Origin: Acidovorax sp. GW101-3H11
GTDB taxonomy: Bacteria; Pseudomonadota; Gammaproteobacteria; Burkholderiales; Burkholderiaceae_C
Direction of reading: 5' to 3'
DNA length: 45,790 nt
NCBI RefSeq assembly: GCF_001633105.1
Contig: NZ_LUKZ01000030.1
Coordinates: 34,929-80,718 of the forward strand
The notes below the pieces were generated by a model. It saw only the letters and a program-made list of their open reading frames with translations. It was not told the origin of the DNA and ran no database searches. The position numbers were made by a program, and so were the translations under genes. Positions 34,452 to 43,158 of this stretch are shown here, one piece after another. Within the stretch, counting starts at the first letter, position 1. Each line of letters starts with the position of its first letter.

Positions 34452-35228
34452 TCAGGCGGCCGGGCCCTGCCCCACCACATCTGCACCCTGGAAGTTGCCA
34501 CGCCGGCAGGTCACCACCAGTGTGTCGCGGTGGCCGCCCGCAGCCACGGGCTGGATGGGGGTGGATTCGTGGATCATGCGGGCATCGTCCAGCAGCAAGA
34601 GCGACCAGGGCTCGGTGAGCGTGAAGCGCTGGCCGCTGGGGCCGGTGGCTTCGAACACGCGGGTCTCGCCGCCCTTCACACCTTCGCGGCCCACCAGGAA
34701 CACCGCCACCAGGTCCACGCCGTCGCGGTGCGCGCCCTCGGGCGTGGGGCGGCCAATGCCGTCGGTGGTGTCGATGCGGAACTGGTGCGCCTCCACAAAC
34801 CAGGGGGCGGGTGCGTCCGGCCCGGCAAACACGGCGTCCGACACGCCCGCCAGCGCCGCCAGCAACTGCTGCCACACCGGGCGTGCCACGGTGGCGGGCT
34901 CCATGGGCGCAAACCAGCGCTCCATGCCCCCATGCAGCGCGTTGTATTCCACCGGCTGCCAGTGCGCGCGGTGGGGCGCCTGCTGCACCTGCCCGCCCTG
35001 CACCACAAAACAGGCATGGCGGCGGCGGCGGTAGCGGCCACCGTCTTTCAGAAATTCATCGGGTGGCAGCGCGGCCCAGTCGCTGCTCAGGGCCATCAGC
35101 GCGGGCAGATCGCAACCGATCCACTCGGCCACGGCCGCCGGGGATAACACGGCGTAGCCGCCCTGGCGCAGCTGGCTGGCGACTTCGGAAGGGGTGGTGA
35201 ACGGGGGGGAAAAGGTGACTTGGGCCAT
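34452..35228 (-). CDS. 2OG-Fe dioxygenase family protein (PF10014, BsmA/IDO type)
   Basis: The 258-residue protein fits the 2OG-Fe dioxygenase family that includes bacterial L-isoleucine dioxygenase. Iron ligands are visible as H-x-D in EGAHRDGVD and a distal H in MIHESTPI; the 2-oxoglutarate Arg is probably in GGHRDTLVV. Other family blocks are RYRRRRHACFVV and FEAHQFRI-like (VEAHQFRIDTTDG). Members hydroxylate free aliphatic amino acids, but the substrate here is unknown. It lies upstream of the uspA-type gene on the same strand, separated by 138 bp with an FNR box, so it is likely a separate unit. Confidence 0.85.
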   Translation of the reverse strand: MAQVTFSPPFTTPSEVASQLRQGGYAVLSPAAVAEWIGCDLPALMALSSDWAALPPDEFLKDGGRYRRRRHACFVVQGGQVQQAPHRAHWQPVEYNALHGGMERWFAPMEPATVARPVWQQLLAALAGVSDAVFAGPDAPAPWFVEAHQFRIDTTDGIGRPTPEGAHRDGVDLVAVFLVGREGVKGGETRVFEATGPSGQRFTLTEPWSLLLLDDARMIHESTPIQPVAAGGHRDTLVVTCRRGNFQGADVVGQGPAA

Positions 35229-35372
35229 AGGGGCCCGAGCTTAACCGCAGGCGCAAGCCCGCGATCTGCGATGGCGCAAGGAGAGGACGGGAGCGAGCGC
35301 CGCCCCGCCGTACCCCCGCCGCGCGCAGCCGCTCAGACCAATCCGCCAGGCGGCTCAGGCCGCTCAGGCCGC

Positions 35373-35909
35373 TCAGTCCCTGTGGCCATGGCCCTTGCCA
35401 CGGCCTTCGCCCCGCTCTCCGCGATCACCCCGGTCATCGCCCCGCCCATGGCCGCGACCATGGTCACGGTCATGTTTGCCGCCGCCGTGGCGGTGGTCGT
35501 CGTCCCAGCGGCGGTCGTCACGCCCCGGGTGATGGTGGTGCTTGGGGCCCTTGCGTGGCGGGGGCTCCTGCACAAAGTACACGGGCTGGTTGCAGGCGTT
35601 GTAGCGGGCGCAGTGTTTGCCCCAGTTCTTGGCGTGGCCCGGGGGCACATACAGGTAGATCGGTGCGCGGGGCACCACCACGGCCGGGCGGTGGATGATG
35701 ACGGGCTCGGCGTAGATCAGGGGCGGTGGTGGCGCATTTCCGATGTTGATGCGGCCGTACACGCCCGGCGCCAGCTCGCCACCCACGGTGGCGTTGATGT
35801 AGGTCTGGGCCTGCGCCCCGCCTGCGGCCACCAGCAGCAGCGCGGCAGCAGAGCCGCACACCCGGTGGCAAAGGGTGGTGAATCTCGTGGAGGTGGTTGT
35901 ATTGGTCAT
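35373..35909 (-). CDS. Exported hypothetical protein with His/Asp/Arg/Gly-rich tail
   Basis: The 178-residue protein has a signal peptide (VCGSAAALLLVAAGGAQAQ) after ATG 35909, a short ordered part and a low-complexity tail. The ordered part includes GVYGRINIGNAPPPP, PAVVVPRAPIYLYVPPGHAKNW and a two-cysteine loop, CARYNACNQPVYFV. The last 60 residues are almost all H, D, R, G and K, with HHHH and repeated DRG/GHG units, suggesting metal or polyanion binding in the periplasm. I recognise the ordered part as a recurring uncharacterised Burkholderiales protein, with no known function. Three direct copies of GCTCAGGCC lie just after its stop. Confidence 0.75.
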   Translation of the reverse strand: MTNTTTSTRFTTLCHRVCGSAAALLLVAAGGAQAQTYINATVGGELAPGVYGRINIGNAPPPPLIYAEPVIIHRPAVVVPRAPIYLYVPPGHAKNWGKHCARYNACNQPVYFVQEPPPRKGPKHHHHPGRDDRRWDDDHRHGGGKHDRDHGRGHGRGDDRGDRGERGEGRGKGHGHRD

Positions 35910-36077
35910 GGGGAACTCCGAAAGGCAGGCCCTGCCGGGTGCACGCACTGCGCGCAAACCACCCGGTGTGCGGGGCCAGGGTGGCCGCACTGATCGCGCA
36001 GCCTGCCGTACCTTACCCCTTGGAAGACCGCCGGAATGTCAGCCAATGGCGACACATCCAGCCAGGCAGCAGTTTAT

Positions 36078-36138
36078 TGAAAAAAACAGCCCTCTCCGCG
36101 CATCCATCAATGGTTTTCAGCTATCAAAACAGGAGTTT
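36078..36138 (-). repeat. 61-bp dispersed repeat, copy G
   Basis: Read on the minus strand: ACTCCTGTTTTGATAGCT, then GATGCGCGGA and a final run of seven T. It aligns without gaps to copies A and C. It starts 25 bp past the stop of the GGDEF-EAL gene, and the T-run could aid termination. Confidence 0.78.
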
Positions 36139-36162
36139 TCAACCCACGCCCACCACAAGCCT

Positions 36163-39135
36163 TCATGGCACCACCACATGCGCGGCAGCGGCCGCCTGCA
36201 GGGCCTCCGCCGGGCCCGGGCGCCCGAACAGGTAGCCTTGCCAGGTGAGGCAGCCCAGGCTGATCAGCATGTCGCGCTGCTCGCAGGTTTCCACGCCTTC
36301 GGCAATCACGCCCAGGTCCATGCTGTGCGCCAGCGTGACGATGGTGCGGGCGATGCTGGCGTCGTCGGCATCGGTGAGCAGGTCGCGCACAAAGCCCTGG
36401 TCGATCTTGAGCTGGTCCAGCGGCAGGCGCTTGAGGTAGCTCAGACTGGAATAGCCCGTGCCAAAGTCGTCGAGCGAGAAACCCACGCCGTGGCGGCGCA
36501 ATTGCTCCATGCGCTCGATGGTGTCCTCCACGTCGTCGAGCAGCAGGGTTTCGGTCAGCTCCAGCTTCAGGCGGCGGGGGTTGGCGCCGGTTTCCTCCAG
36601 CACGCCCAGCACCTCGTCCACAAAATGGCTGTGGCGGAACTGCCGCGCACTCACGTTCACGGCCAGCGTCCAGTGCGCGGTGCGCTCGTCCTGGCCCCAC
36701 GCCACCAGCTGCTGGCAGGCGGTGCGCAAGATCCAGGTGCCCAGGGGCACGATCAGGCCCGAGGCCTCGGCCACGGGGATGAACTCGGCGGGCGACACCA
36801 GGCCGCGCTGCGGATGCTGCCAGCGCACCAGGGCCTCGGCGCCCACCACGCCCTGGTGCGCGTTGATCTGCGCCTGGTAGTGCAGCAAAAAATGGCCATC
36901 GCGCAGCCCCTCGCGCAGCCCGGCCTCCAGCAGCGTGCGCGCCGTCACATCGGCCTGCGTGCGCGGGTCAAAAAACCGCAGGGTGTTGCGCCCCGCGCCC
37001 TTGGCCTGGTACATCGCCATGTCGCCATGCTTGAGCAGCTCGTCCACCGAGCCCCGTGCGTCGGCATACAACGCAATGCCGATGCTGCACGCGCTGTGGT
37101 GCGACAGCCCGCCCAGCAGGTAGCTCTGGCTCAGCGCCGCCAGCACCGTGCGGCCCACGGTTTCGGCCTGGGCGGCGGCTTCGGCGGCATGGGGGCTCAG
37201 GCCCTCCAGCAGCACGATGAACTCGTCGCCCCCCAGGCGGGCCACCGTGTCGCCCATGCGCACGCAGCCCGACAGGCGGGCCGCCACCTGGCGCAGCAAC
37301 TGGTCGCCCAGCTCGTGGCCCTGGGTGTCGTTGAGGTCCTTGAAGTTGTCCAGATCGACAAACAGCAGCGCCCCGCCCGTACCCGACCGCGCGCTGGCCG
37401 CCAGGCTGTGCTGCAGGCGGTCGGTCATCAGGCGCCGATTGGGCAGGCCGGTGAGCGGGTCGTAGAAGGCCAGCAGGCGGATCTCTTCCTCGGCAGCCTT
37501 GCGGCTGGAGATGTCGGTCTGGGTGCCCACATAGTGCGTGACCTCGCCTTCGGGCGAGCGCACCGTGGTGATGGTGATCCAGGCGGGGTACTCCGTGCCA
37601 TCCTTGCGCCGGTTCCACACCTCGCCCTGCCAACTGCCGGTGGTGCGCAGCGCGGTTTTCATGGCGGCATAAAAGGCTGCGTCCTGCCGGCCCGAGTGCA
37701 GCAGCCGGGGCGTCTGCCCCACCAGCTCTTCCACCGCATAACCCGTGAGGCGCGCATAAGCCTGGTTGGCCTTGAGGATGCGCTGGTCCGGCCCGGTGAC
37801 GATCATGCCTTCGAACGACTCGAACACCGTGGCGGCGATCTGCAGCGACTCTTCGGCCTTGCGCCGCTCGGTGATGTCGGTGGAGATGCCACACAGCGCA
37901 TGGACGCTGCCGTCGGCGTGGCGCAGCGGGATCTTGATGGACAGGTAGACCCGCGTCTCGCCCGTGACCAGCTGGGTGTTCACCTCCTCGGCCTCCAGCG
38001 TCTCGCCATCCTCCAGCACGCGCCGGTCGTTGGCGCGCAGCTGCGCGGCCGTGGCGGCATCGAACACGGCCGTGTCGTCATGGCCCACCACCTCGCTGGC
38101 CGCCTTGCCAAACAGCTTGAGCGTGTGGTGGTTGGCGTACTGGTAGCGGTAGTCCCGGCCCTTGATGTAAATGAACGCGCCCACGCTGTCGAGGATGGTG
38201 GCCAGCTTCTGCTCGCTGTCCTGCAGGTGGCGGGTGCGCTCTTGCACCTGACGGCGCAGCACCAGCGCAGTCAGCGCCGCCAGCAGGCCAAACACCAGCA
38301 GCCCGCCCAGGCTCCACCACACCAGGGGCGACATGCCCCCTTCCTGCGCCTGCACGCCCCAGCGGCGCAGCACCTCGGCATAGGCCGGGTCGGCGCCGCT
38401 GCGCCAGTCCTGCACCGACCGGTCGATGGCCGCCAGCACCTCCGCGTTGCGCCCGGGGGTGGTGGCAAAGAACAGCGTGGCGGGCTGGAACACGATGCCC
38501 GAGTCCGTCACGCCATAGCGAACCGAATGGAAGTTGCCAAACAGGTGGTTGGCAATCACCGCATCGGCCTCGCCACGCTGCACCAGCGCAAAGGCTTCGA
38601 TCAGGCTCGGAGCATCCACCAGCGACACCTGGATGCCAAAACTGTCCATCATGTTGAGGAAGGTGGCGCGCTGCACCGAGCCCTTGAGCACCGCCACCCG
38701 CTTGCCCTGCAGGTCAAACAGCGAGTGGATCGCACTGCCCTGCGCCCGGTAGATCTGCGACCAGCTGTGCAGCACCGGCAGGGCATGGAAGTCGTACAGC
38801 GCCTCGCGTTCGGGCGAACGCGCCACGTCGGGCATCAGGTCAAGCCGCCCGGCGCGCAACGCCTCCAGGCAGTCCTGCCAGTTGCAGAGCACAAACTTCA
38901 GCGTCCACTGCTCGCGGTCGGCCACCAGCTGCAGCAGGTCCACAAAAATGCCCGAGGCCTTGCCGTCCTCATCAACAAACACCTTGGGCTCGTTGGAATA
39001 CACCCCCACCCGCAGCTCACGCGGTGCCGCAGACGCACTGATCGCACCGACGCCTACCCACAGCAGTGAGATCACCACAACCCATCGCAGCACGCCCGCA
39101 GCGTGGCGATTGAACTGGTAAACGCCTGGACCCAC
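36163..39135 (-). CDS. Periplasmic-sensing diguanylate cyclase/phosphodiesterase (SBP-TM-PAS-PAS-GGDEF-EAL)
   Basis: About 990 residues. After a signal sequence comes an SBP_bac_3-type amino-acid-binding domain (about 38-260, ELRVGVYSNEPKVFVDEDGK), a membrane segment (near 270-290), two PAS domains (about 300-540), GGDEF with an intact GGDEF motif near 635, and EAL with AEALVRW near 767 plus DDFGTGYSSLSYLKRLP. It can in principle make and break cyclic-di-GMP in response to a periplasmic solute. I place the start at GTG 39135, with GGAG 7 nt upstream and a good signal peptide after it; longer in-frame versions would run into the divergent PilZ gene. It is divergent from a PilZ gene, a likely cyclic-di-GMP receptor. 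Confidence 0.92.
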   Translation of the reverse strand: MGPGVYQFNRHAAGVLRWVVVISLLWVGVGAISASAAPRELRVGVYSNEPKVFVDEDGKASGIFVDLLQLVADREQWTLKFVLCNWQDCLEALRAGRLDLMPDVARSPEREALYDFHALPVLHSWSQIYRAQGSAIHSLFDLQGKRVAVLKGSVQRATFLNMMDSFGIQVSLVDAPSLIEAFALVQRGEADAVIANHLFGNFHSVRYGVTDSGIVFQPATLFFATTPGRNAEVLAAIDRSVQDWRSGADPAYAEVLRRWGVQAQEGGMSPLVWWSLGGLLVFGLLAALTALVLRRQVQERTRHLQDSEQKLATILDSVGAFIYIKGRDYRYQYANHHTLKLFGKAASEVVGHDDTAVFDAATAAQLRANDRRVLEDGETLEAEEVNTQLVTGETRVYLSIKIPLRHADGSVHALCGISTDITERRKAEESLQIAATVFESFEGMIVTGPDQRILKANQAYARLTGYAVEELVGQTPRLLHSGRQDAAFYAAMKTALRTTGSWQGEVWNRRKDGTEYPAWITITTVRSPEGEVTHYVGTQTDISSRKAAEEEIRLLAFYDPLTGLPNRRLMTDRLQHSLAASARSGTGGALLFVDLDNFKDLNDTQGHELGDQLLRQVAARLSGCVRMGDTVARLGGDEFIVLLEGLSPHAAEAAAQAETVGRTVLAALSQSYLLGGLSHHSACSIGIALYADARGSVDELLKHGDMAMYQAKGAGRNTLRFFDPRTQADVTARTLLEAGLREGLRDGHFLLHYQAQINAHQGVVGAEALVRWQHPQRGLVSPAEFIPVAEASGLIVPLGTWILRTACQQLVAWGQDERTAHWTLAVNVSARQFRHSHFVDEVLGVLEETGANPRRLKLELTETLLLDDVEDTIERMEQLRRHGVGFSLDDFGTGYSSLSYLKRLPLDQLKIDQGFVRDLLTDADDASIARTIVTLAHSMDLGVIAEGVETCEQRDMLISLGCLTWQGYLFGRPGPAEALQAAAAAHVVVP

Positions 39136-39270
39136 GGCCTGACTCCATCCATCAATGGCGGAAGCCGCATGGTAACGAAAGCCTGCCAAAAGCTCCAAAG
39201 GCAATCTGACCGGGTGAGGGTTGGAGTAGCATGTGCCCACCACGCCTCGCTCAGGAGACAGGAGACAGCA

Positions 39271-39645
39271 ATGCCCCATGAACGCCGCCACTTTGTCCGC
39301 GTCAGCTTTGATGCACCGGCCCTGCTCACCACCTCCCACGATGCATTCAGCGTGCATGTGCTGGACCTGTCGCTCAAGGGCGCACTGATCACCGTGCCCG
39401 CACAGGCCGAGCTGGAGCCCGGCATGCTCTGCCAGATCACCATCCCCCTGGCCGAAACCGGCAACCACATCGCCATGTCCACCGAGGTGGCCCATGTGCA
39501 CGGGCTACACACCGGCCTGCTGTGCCGGGGCATCGACCTGGACAGCGTGACCCATCTGCGCCGCCTGATCGAGCTGCAACTGGGCGACCCGGCCCTGCTG
39601 GAGCGCGACCTGGGCGAGCTGACCATTGCGTCGGCCGCGTCCTGA
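39271..39645 (+). CDS. Small PilZ-domain protein (cyclic-di-GMP receptor)
   Basis: The 124-residue protein is a lone PilZ domain. The binding motifs are visible: RRHFVRV (R-x-x-x-R) at residues 5-11 and DLSLKGALI (D-x-S-x-x-G) near 34. Such proteins bind cyclic-di-GMP and pass the signal to motility or polysaccharide machinery. The ATG at 39271 is preceded by AGGAGACAGGAGA. It is divergent from the SBP-GGDEF-EAL gene with 135 bp between, so the two may form an enzyme-receptor pair. Confidence 0.92.
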   Translation: MPHERRHFVRVSFDAPALLTTSHDAFSVHVLDLSLKGALITVPAQAELEPGMLCQITIPLAETGNHIAMSTEVAHVHGLHTGLLCRGIDLDSVTHLRRLIELQLGDPALLERDLGELTIASAAS

Positions 39646-39663
39646 CACCACGCTGCCGCCCCC

Positions 39664-39693
39664 AAAAAGAAAGGGCTGCACCACCGGCAGCCC
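39664..39693 (-). terminator. Terminator of the acyl-CoA ligase gene
   Basis: GGGCTGC and GCAGCCC form the stem; on the minus strand it is followed by TTTCTTTTT (39664-39672). It lies 58 bp past the ligase stop, between the convergent pilZ and ligase genes. Confidence 0.85.
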
Positions 39694-39750
39694 CACCTTC
39701 GTCTCTTTCAATCACCCACGGGACTGCGGGCCCCGCCAACTTGCCAGCGG

Positions 39751-41436
39751 CTACGCCGCTTCCTGCTCCTGCAGCGTGCGCCACATCACCTTGCCGCTGC
39801 CACTCTTGGGCAACGCGCTCACAAACTGCACGATGCGCGGCACCTTGTACACCGCCATGTTCTCGCGGCACCAGTCGATGATTTGCTGCTCGGTCGTGTC
39901 CTGGTGGCTGGCGCGCAGCACCACCACCGCCTTCACCGTCTCGCCCCGGTAGCTGTCCTTGGCCGCGATGATGCAGGCCTCCTGGATCGCGGGGTGGCGG
40001 AACATCAGCGCCTCCACCTCGGCGGGCCACACCTTGAAGCCGCTCGCATTGATCATGCGCTTGAGCCGGTCGGTGAGGAAGAAATAGCCGTCCTCATCCA
40101 TGCGCCCCAGGTCGCCCGAGCGGAAGAACCGCTTGCCCTCGAACTCGATGAAGGCCGACGCCGTGGCATCGGGCCGCTTCCAGTAGCCCTCGAACACCTC
40201 GGGACCATGGATGATGATCTCCCCCTGCTCGCCCATGGGCACCTCCTGCATGGTGTCGGGGTCGATCACCCGCGCATCGGTGCTCATGAACGGGATGCCC
40301 AGGCACTGCTGCTTGGGGTTGTCGGGCGGGTTGGCGTGCGACGGGGCCGCCGTCTCGGTCAGGCCATAGCCTTCGGCATAGCGCAGGCCATAGTGCTCCA
40401 GCAGGCGCTGCGCCACCGCCTGGGGCATGGCCGCCCCACCACCGCCGATGTAGGCCAGGCTGGAGAGGTCATAGCTTGCAAAGTTCGGGCTGCCCAGCAA
40501 GTCGATGACCATGGTGGGGATGTTGGTCCAGGTGGTCACCCGGTAGCGCGAAATCAGGCGCCCGGCCAGGTCGCGGTCCCAGCGGGGCATGATGACCAGC
40601 GTGGCGCCGCAATAGATGGACGTGTGCATCACGCTCACCATGCCGGTGATGTGGAACATGGGCACCACGGCCAGCGTCACGTTGTCGGCCGAGCCATTGC
40701 CCCACAGGCTGCTGGCCACCGCGTTGTGCATAACGCTTTTGTGCAGGTGCATGCAGCCCTTGGGCAGGCCCGTGGTGCCGCTGGTGTAGGGCAGCAGCGC
40801 CAGGTCGTGCGGGCCCACCGCCAGCGCCGGAGGGGTGTCGGTGCAGGCGATGGCATCCACCCACGCATGGGCCTCGCCGCCATCCAGCACGGGCAGCGGG
40901 TGCCGTGTGCCCAACCACTCCCCCCAGGCCTCGGGCGGCGCATCGGCGCCCGTCACATTGACATCGAACGCATCACTGAACTGCGTCACCACCAGGTGCG
41001 CCAGCCGTTCGGACGGGTGCAGCGCATTGCTCGCCTTGGCCATCTCCGGGGCCAGGTCGCCCGTGGTGATCGCCACCTTGGTGTCGGGGTCGGTGATGTA
41101 GTGCTTCAGCTCCTCGGCCCGGTTCATGGGGTTGACCGGCACCACCACCGCATTAGCACGCAGGATGCCAAAGTGCGCCATCACCAGCTGCGGGCAGTTC
41201 TGCATGCACAGCACCACCCGGTCGCCGCGCTGCACACCCAGGCTGGCCAGCCGCGCCGCCACCCGCTCGGCCCCGGCAGCCAGTTGCGCATAGGTCACGG
41301 TGCTGCCAAAGAAGACCAGCGCGGGCTTGTCCGGGTAACGCCGGGCGTTGGTGGCCAGGTTGTCCCACAGCGAGGTGGCGGGCAGGGTGATGGCATGCGG
41401 CAGGCGGCGGGGCCAGAACTTGTGGTGCGGACGCAT
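39751..41436 (-). CDS. AMP-binding acyl-CoA ligase (fatty-acid--CoA ligase type)
   Basis: The 561-residue enzyme activates a carboxylic acid to its CoA thioester through an acyl-adenylate. Motifs: P-loop LLPYTSGTTGLPKGCMH, the YGLTETAA motif, SGDLGRMDEDGYFFLTDRLKRMI and the C-terminal lysine region GSGKVMWRTL. The layout matches long- and medium-chain fatty-acid CoA ligases; substrate length cannot be told from sequence. Long-chain CoA ligases normally have a VPMFHITG-like stretch, seen here in VPMFHITGM. The ATG 41436 is used. It is convergent with pilZ and its upstream side opens into a gene-poor, IS-bearing region. Confidence 0.93.
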   Translation of the reverse strand: MRPHHKFWPRRLPHAITLPATSLWDNLATNARRYPDKPALVFFGSTVTYAQLAAGAERVAARLASLGVQRGDRVVLCMQNCPQLVMAHFGILRANAVVVPVNPMNRAEELKHYITDPDTKVAITTGDLAPEMAKASNALHPSERLAHLVVTQFSDAFDVNVTGADAPPEAWGEWLGTRHPLPVLDGGEAHAWVDAIACTDTPPALAVGPHDLALLPYTSGTTGLPKGCMHLHKSVMHNAVASSLWGNGSADNVTLAVVPMFHITGMVSVMHTSIYCGATLVIMPRWDRDLAGRLISRYRVTTWTNIPTMVIDLLGSPNFASYDLSSLAYIGGGGAAMPQAVAQRLLEHYGLRYAEGYGLTETAAPSHANPPDNPKQQCLGIPFMSTDARVIDPDTMQEVPMGEQGEIIIHGPEVFEGYWKRPDATASAFIEFEGKRFFRSGDLGRMDEDGYFFLTDRLKRMINASGFKVWPAEVEALMFRHPAIQEACIIAAKDSYRGETVKAVVVLRASHQDTTEQQIIDWCRENMAVYKVPRIVQFVSALPKSGSGKVMWRTLQEQEAA

Positions 41437-41639
41437 AGGGCAGACAGTCTCCTTGTGCCCACAAGCCTAGAGACCGCAAGGGGCGCAGGCAATGGGGATG
41501 GCCCGGTTCGGCGTCACCAAAGTGACCATGCAGCCGCACCGAATAACTCGGCATGGGCGAACGTCTGGGCCGCATCGAGCATAGGGTTCTGGAAGAGTTG
41601 AAGGCCTGACCCAGGCTGATCTGAGTCATTCACAGTCCA

Positions 41640-42110
41640 GTGCTTGAATCACAGCAGCCGCCAAACCGGTCGTTGAACGCCTCGCATCTTGAATGGCTTC
41701 GCCCCCTAGTACCAAGGAACCCGTTTGCGTGGCCGCCTAGCGGCTCGAATGATGGGATCGACTCCTCCGTTTGTTTGCACGAAATTGGCGCACTGGTCTT
41801 CATTGGCGCAGGGACTAGGTCTTCAAACGAAAGGAGTCCGACATGCACGCCACTGATGTCGCTGTCGACTTGGCCATAGCCGTTTGAATGCGCGTAGGCG
41901 AAGCAAGCACAACAAGGCCACCTGCGCGCAGGCCAACAAGTTAGCGCTCATTTGCTATGCGACGTTGCGCGATCACAAACCGTTCGATGAAGCAGCTTCG
42001 TTGAGCAATGAGGAGAGCCATCAGAGCCTTGCGATGCCCGACTGAATCAGTACAACTGGTCAGCACGCCAGAACAGCAGTTTCTTAATCACCTGCCACGG
42101 GGTTGATCGA
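41640..42110 (+). mobile_element. IS110-family remnant with 5' noncoding region
   Basis: A gene-less stretch with the layout of an IS110 element: about 200 bp of noncoding DNA (41640-41842), a transposase start, a large internal deletion, the transposase C-terminus, and a short 3' tail. IS110 elements carry a bridge-RNA gene in such a 5' region, so a relic of it may be here. The ends are uncertain because the family has weak or no terminal repeats. The region is less GC-rich than its left neighbours. Composition and content mark the left border of the rearranged right-hand end of the window. Confidence 0.55.
41843..42045 (+). pseudogene. IS110-family transposase, internally deleted
   Basis: The start (AGGAG site, then MHATDVAVDLA) matches the IS110 DEDD domain opening 'V-VDLAK'. 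After 14 codons a stop occurs. The C-terminus appears in another frame at about 41914-42045: NKATCAQANKLALICYATLR and then DHKPFDEA, ending AMPD and a stop, as in IS110 proteins. About 250 residues between are missing. The gene cannot make a transposase. Confidence 0.7.
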
Positions 42111-42625
42111 CCATCATGGCGAATCGGTTCCCCCCCTCGCACTACGCCAATAACACTCTTGGCAGCTTGCCTGCCGCTTGCAACGTATGGCGACGGGGTG
42201 ACGCAGATTCCATGTCGGCACGGACCACCCCAGAGTCCACCACAGATGCCAGATATACGACTACAGGCTTTTTTCCCGCTGGTCCCCGATCGGTCAGGCT
42301 CTTGCTGTTACGGGAGCATCCCCACACCACCGGTTCTGAGCGCAACCATGTACTCATGTCGATCCACCATGGACCGTCACGGCCTACTGGAAGTCCAGTC
42401 CTTGCTTTCGATGGCACTTGGAAATTTCGAAAAAAATGACACAAATGAAAATTTCCAAAAAACCATCAAAAAATCATTTTTATCATTACAATGACGTTAT
42501 CAACTTAAGCCACGCCTACCCAAGCTCATGAAATCTCCCTCAATTTCGCCCCTCTTCCTCTCCCAAGATTGGGTTGAGCAGCGTTTCATTGGCATCACGG
42601 CATGCTCCGATTCGAGGACTGCAAG
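42111..42625. other. Gene-poor AT-rich stretch before the miniature chemoreceptor
   Basis: No convincing gene; the short reading frames here have no recognisable motif or ribosome site. The last 200 bp are unusually AT-rich (42420-42500: runs of A, CATTTTTATCATT). A sigma-28-like chemotaxis promoter was looked for and not seen. It probably holds the promoter of the following receptor genes. Confidence 0.5.
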
Positions 42626-43117
42626 ATGAGCAATCTGAAAATTTCCACCCGCTTAGTCGCTCTCCTTGGAGTGCTGTGTTGCCTGGTCTTGCTGGTTGGA
42701 GGCATTGGTCTTCTGGGTATGGGCCACTCGAACAACCAGCTGGCGATGAGCGCATCCACTGTGGCAGGTCAGGGCGGCGACGTGGTGGCCGAGGTGGTGA
42801 CCACCATGAAAGGCATCAACGACAGCAGCAAGAAGATCGCCGACATCAAGGCCGGCACCACCATGACCGAGGTGGTGGGTGCCATCCGCCGCGTGACCGA
42901 CATCATGGGCGAGATCAGTGCCGCCAGCAGCGAGCAGAGCACTGGCGTATCGCAGGTGGGCGAGGCTGTGACGCAGATGGACCAGGTCACGCAGCAGAAC
43001 GCGGCTTTGGTGGAAGAAATGGCCGCGGCCGCCAGCAGCCTGAGCCACCAGGCCCAGGCCCTGGTGGGGGCCGTGGCGGTTTTCAAGCTGGATGCGCGAG
43101 CGTTTCCCAGCAATTAA
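42626..43117 (+). CDS. Miniature chemoreceptor lacking sensor, HAMP and signalling tip
   Basis: The 163-residue frame begins like a normal receptor ([18 protein letters not shown] with one membrane segment at about 10-35). It then jumps straight into the signalling helix ([19 protein letters not shown] and then [13 protein letters not shown]). A second jump leads to [19 protein letters not shown] and the descending helix to the end. The missing tip is the part that binds CheA and CheW (normally [21 protein letters not shown]). Both deletions keep the frame, so a membrane-anchored stub can be made. It could be a fossil, or a receptor-like adaptor. It lies 41 bp before a BdlA-like receptor gene. 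Confidence 0.8.
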   Translation: MSNLKISTRLVALLGVLCCLVLLVGGIGLLGMGHSNNQLAMSASTVAGQGGDVVAEVVTTMKGINDSSKKIADIKAGTTMTEVVGAIRRVTDIMGEISAASSEQSTGVSQVGEAVTQMDQVTQQNAALVEEMAAAASSLSHQAQALVGAVAVFKLDARAFPSN

Positions 43118-43158
43118 TCCCCGGAACAATGCCCAATCCACCCTCGGAGACTCTTTCC

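Noticed and set aside
35875..39069. A plus-strand open frame of more than 1000 codons
   Set aside because: It is the antisense shadow of the GGDEF-EAL gene, whose motifs on the minus strand are unmistakable.
41520..41609. Small plus-strand frame ending EHRVLEELKA before the IS110 relic
   Set aside because: Only 18 codons from its ATG, with no ribosome site and no recognisable family.
42116..42494. Overlapping short frames before the miniature chemoreceptor
   Set aside because: Unusual composition, no ribosome sites, no motifs, and they overlap each other on both strands.
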